Of a DNA stretch of 33,209 nt, positions 31,963 through 33,209 are shown in pieces. Position numbers and translations under genes: made by a program. Within the stretch, counting starts at the first letter, position 1. Each line of letters starts with the position of its first letter. The notes below the pieces were generated by a model. That model saw only the letters and a list, made by a program, of their open reading frames with translations, ran no database searches and had not been told where the DNA came from. This DNA is from an uncultured Flavobacteriaceae bacterium (GTDB lineage: Bacteria; Bacteroidota; Bacteroidia; Flavobacteriales; Flavobacteriaceae), in contig CALIIC010000089.1 of assembly GCA_938020445.1 (NCBI GenBank), positions 1 to 33,209 of the forward strand. The letters run 5' to 3'.

Positions 31963-31978
31963 CGTAGGCAGTTTTGAA

Positions 31979-32009
31979 TTTGAATTTGACGTTTGTGTTT
32001 GTATTTTTT
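31979..32009 (+). promoter_or_regulatory. Possible promoter of ruvC
   Basis: TTTG (31979-31982), a 19-base spacer and TATTTTTT (32002-32009, one mismatch to TAnnTTTG) form a -33/-7 pair ending 27 bases before the TTG start of ruvC. Several other TTTG words lie between, so the -33 box is not unique. Confidence 0.35.
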
Positions 32010-32035
32010 AAATCTGATATCTAAATAGCTAAAAA

Positions 32036-32590
32036 TTGGCGAACGAAAAAATCATATTGGGGATAGACCCTGGAACGACGATCATGGGCTTTGGTTTGAT
32101 CAAAGTGGTGAATAAGAAGATGGAGTTTTTGCAGATGAACGAGTTGTTGCTCAAAAAGTACAACGACCCATATACAAAGTTGAAACTGATTTTTGAACGA
32201 ACCATTGAATTGATCGATACCTACCACCCCGATGAGATTGCCATTGAAGCGCCTTTTTTTGGCAAAAACGTACAGTCTATGCTGAAATTGGGACGTGCGC
32301 AAGGAGTTGCAATGGCGGCCGGTCTCTCACGACAAATTCCCATTACCGAATATCTTCCCAAGAAAATAAAGATGGCTATCACCGGAAACGGAAATGCAAG
32401 CAAGGAACAAGTAGCGAAGATGTTACAAAGCGTATTGGCCCTTAAAACACTGCCAAAAAACCTGGACAGCACCGATGGCCTTGCCGCTGCCGTCTGCCAC
32501 TTCTACAATGCCGGTCGCGTAGAGGTCGGTACAAGCTATTCTGGCTGGGAGGCGTTTGTGAAGCAAAATGATAAACGTGTTAAAAAGTGA
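32036..32590 (+). CDS. ruvC: Crossover junction endodeoxyribonuclease RuvC
   Basis: A 184-residue Holliday-junction resolvase acting with RuvAB in recombination repair. The four catalytic acidic residues are visible: Asp11 in LGIDPGTTIMG, Glu71 in AIEAPFFGKN, and Asp144 and Asp147 in LDSTDGLAAAVCHF. The spacing matches E. coli RuvC (7, 66, 138, 141). The start is TTG at 32036; a stop codon lies two codons upstream in frame, so no ATG alternative gives a full-length protein. Length is slightly above the E. coli enzyme. hemW usually follows ruvC closely in this group, but here a four-helix-bundle gene intervenes. Confidence 0.95.
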   Translation: MANEKIILGIDPGTTIMGFGLIKVVNKKMEFLQMNELLLKKYNDPYTKLKLIFERTIELIDTYHPDEIAIEAPFFGKNVQSMLKLGRAQGVAMAAGLSRQIPITEYLPKKIKMAITGNGNASKEQVAKMLQSVLALKTLPKNLDSTDGLAAAVCHFYNAGRVEVGTSYSGWEAFVKQNDKRVKK

Positions 32591-32592
32591 AA

Positions 32593-32617
32593 AGTAAACA
32601 GTGAACAGTAATAAGTA
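32593..32617. repeat. Left terminal inverted repeat of the four-helix-bundle element
   Basis: This 25-base stretch ends two bases before the ATG. Its inner 14 bases, AACAGTAATAAGTA (32604-32617), are the exact reverse complement of 33007-33020. Its outer AGTAAACAGT (32593-32602) is the reverse complement of 33029-33038. Confidence 0.75.
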
Positions 32618-32619
32618 AA

Positions 32620-32985
32620 ATGAAGTATCAAGATCTTTTGGCTTACAAGAAGTCACACGACTTAGCGATGCTCATTTTCGAAGCGTCACAATCATTCCCT
32701 AAAGAAGAAAAATACTCGTTAACGGATCAGATTAGAAGGTCTTCGAGAAGTGTTGCCGCCAATATTGCGGAATCGTACGCAAAAAGACGTTATCCAAAAC
32801 ACTTTATAAGTAAATTATCGGATGCGGATGGTGAAAATTTGGAAACACAGGCATGGTTAAAATTTTCACTGGACTGCAACTACATTCATCAAAAAAACTT
32901 TGATACTTTTTTCAAAAAAAGCATAGAAATTGGAAGGTTGCTTCATTTTATGATGAATAACCCCTCCAAATTTGGCTCAGAATAA
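32620..32985 (+). CDS. Four-helix-bundle protein (S23/IVP family)
   Basis: A 121-residue helical protein of the family first found in intervening sequences of 23S rRNA. Family landmarks are DLLAYKKSHDLAMLIFEAS, FPKEEKYSLTDQIRRSSRSV and AANIAESYAKR, followed by a helix with FISKLSDADGENLETQAWL. Length is typical. The fold is shared with the Avd accessory protein of diversity-generating retroelements, but no reverse transcriptase is here. The molecular role of free-standing members is not settled; nucleic-acid binding is suspected from basic surfaces. The gene sits between ruvC and hemW within inverted repeats, so it may have been inserted as a unit. The ATG follows the left repeat after two bases. 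Confidence 0.88.
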   Translation: MKYQDLLAYKKSHDLAMLIFEASQSFPKEEKYSLTDQIRRSSRSVAANIAESYAKRRYPKHFISKLSDADGENLETQAWLKFSLDCNYIHQKNFDTFFKKSIEIGRLLHFMMNNPSKFGSE

Positions 32986-33006
32986 ACTCATATGACGAAT
33001 AGAGAA

Positions 33007-33038
33007 TACTTATTACTGTTAACTCATTACTGTTTACT
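33007..33038. repeat. Right terminal inverted repeat of the four-helix-bundle element
   Basis: TACTTATTACTGTT (33007-33020) and ACTGTTTACT (33029-33038) are exact complements of the two parts of the left repeat. They are separated here by eight extra bases. The hemW ATG follows nine bases later, so the repeat occupies the hemW leader. Confidence 0.75.
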
Positions 33039-33047
33039 TATTTCCAA

Positions 33048-33209
33048 ATGAGCGGTTTGTACATCCACATACCATTTTGCAAACAGGCCTGTCACTACTG
33101 TGATTTTCACTTTTCTACTGCCATGGGTAAGAAAGAGGCGATGATTGCCGCCCTGTGCAAGGAGCTTGAACTTAGAAAAAACGAGTTTAAGGAAGAAATT
33201 GTGGAAACG
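33048..33209 (+). CDS. hemW: Radical SAM protein HemW (heme chaperone), 5' part
   Basis: The first 54 codons of a radical SAM protein run off the window end. The N-terminus SGLYIHIPFCKQACHYCDFH contains the CxxxCxxC iron-sulfur motif (Cys11, Cys15, Cys18), followed by FHFSTAMGKKEAM. This is typical of HemW, formerly annotated as oxygen-independent coproporphyrinogen III oxidase-like; it is thought to be a heme chaperone rather than HemN itself. ruvC-hemW neighbourhood is common in Bacteroidota, which supports the name. Distinguishing HemN needs the missing C-terminal part. The ATG at 33048 lies just beyond the right inverted repeat of the preceding element. Confidence 0.85.
   Translation, partial: MSGLYIHIPFCKQACHYCDFHFSTAMGKKEAMIAALCKELELRKNEFKEEIVET

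Larger units (their letters stand above)
32593..33038. mobile_element. Putative insertion: four-helix-bundle gene with complementary ends
   Basis: The 446-bp unit contains one gene and is bounded by inverted repeats that could pair in the transcript into a long stem, as the ends of rRNA intervening sequences do. It separates ruvC from hemW, which are normally adjacent. No transposase is encoded and no target-site duplication is clear. Mobility is therefore inferred from structure and location only. Confidence 0.45.

Noticed and set aside
32620-32985. Diversity-generating retroelement accessory gene (avd)
   Set aside because: The fold is related, but there is no reverse transcriptase, template repeat or variable repeat in the window.

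Overview
The window reads as a chromosomal segment of a marine-type member of the Flavobacteriaceae (Bacteroidota). The evidence is a TonB-dependent receptor with an N-terminal carboxypeptidase-regulatory-like domain, SPII lipoproteins, Tat-exported Gfo/Idh/MocA proteins, BlaI/M56 (BlaR1-like) regulators with TonB_C-like tails, several -7 boxes of the TAnnTTTG type, few visible Shine-Dalgarno sites, and a ruvC-hemW neighbourhood. It looks like ordinary chromosome with a few accessory insertions. I saw no rRNA, tRNA, CRISPR array, phage or transposase gene.

Layout. (1) 1-5301: a sugar-salvage-like group. An APH-fold anomeric sugar kinase (partial) and a nucleotidyltransferase overlap on the minus strand. 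Divergent from them are a Tat-exported GH109-type alpha-N-acetylgalactosaminidase and an SGLT-type sodium/sugar symporter. Together they could release, import, phosphorylate and activate an N-acetylhexosamine. (2) 5377-6528: an AEC-like permease. (3) 6645-12356: an operon of TonB-dependent receptor, small lipoprotein and Tat-exported PLP aminotransferase, divergent from an Lrp/AsnC regulator across a repeat-rich 538-bp spacer. (4) 12497-16153: a tandem universal stress protein, a second Tat-exported Gfo/Idh/MocA protein, and a lipoprotein resembling (alpha/alpha)6 glycosidases. (5) 16154-17147: mostly non-coding. It holds a candidate small RNA with its own promoter and strand-specific terminator, a possible decayed ORF and a small charged hypothetical protein.

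(6) 17148-25771: amino-acid catabolism. Homogentisate dioxygenase faces a complete histidine-utilisation operon (hutH-hutI-hutU-hutG), tail to tail with a 1-bp gap. A LysR regulator is divergent from hutH with nested dyads between them, and a nitroreductase follows lysR. (7) 25781-31946: a DUF456 membrane protein, then an autoregulated-looking BlaI operon: blaI, two tandemly duplicated M56/BlaR1-like receptors with TonB_C-like tails, a secreted TPR protein that seems to start at ATT, and a lipoprotein carrying a similar periplasmic domain. The second receptor copy carries a 7-codon scar of the blaI 3' end. The two copies are a mosaic of near-identical and clearly diverged blocks, which suggests gene conversion. 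(8) 32036-33209: ruvC and the start of hemW, separated by a four-helix-bundle (S23/IVP-like) gene bounded by inverted repeats.

Best candidates for something undescribed: the four-helix-bundle gene with complementary ends (32593-33038), the small RNA at about 16442-16515, and the receptor/lipoprotein/exported-aminotransferase operon. All functions are read from sequence motifs only; no database search was possible.
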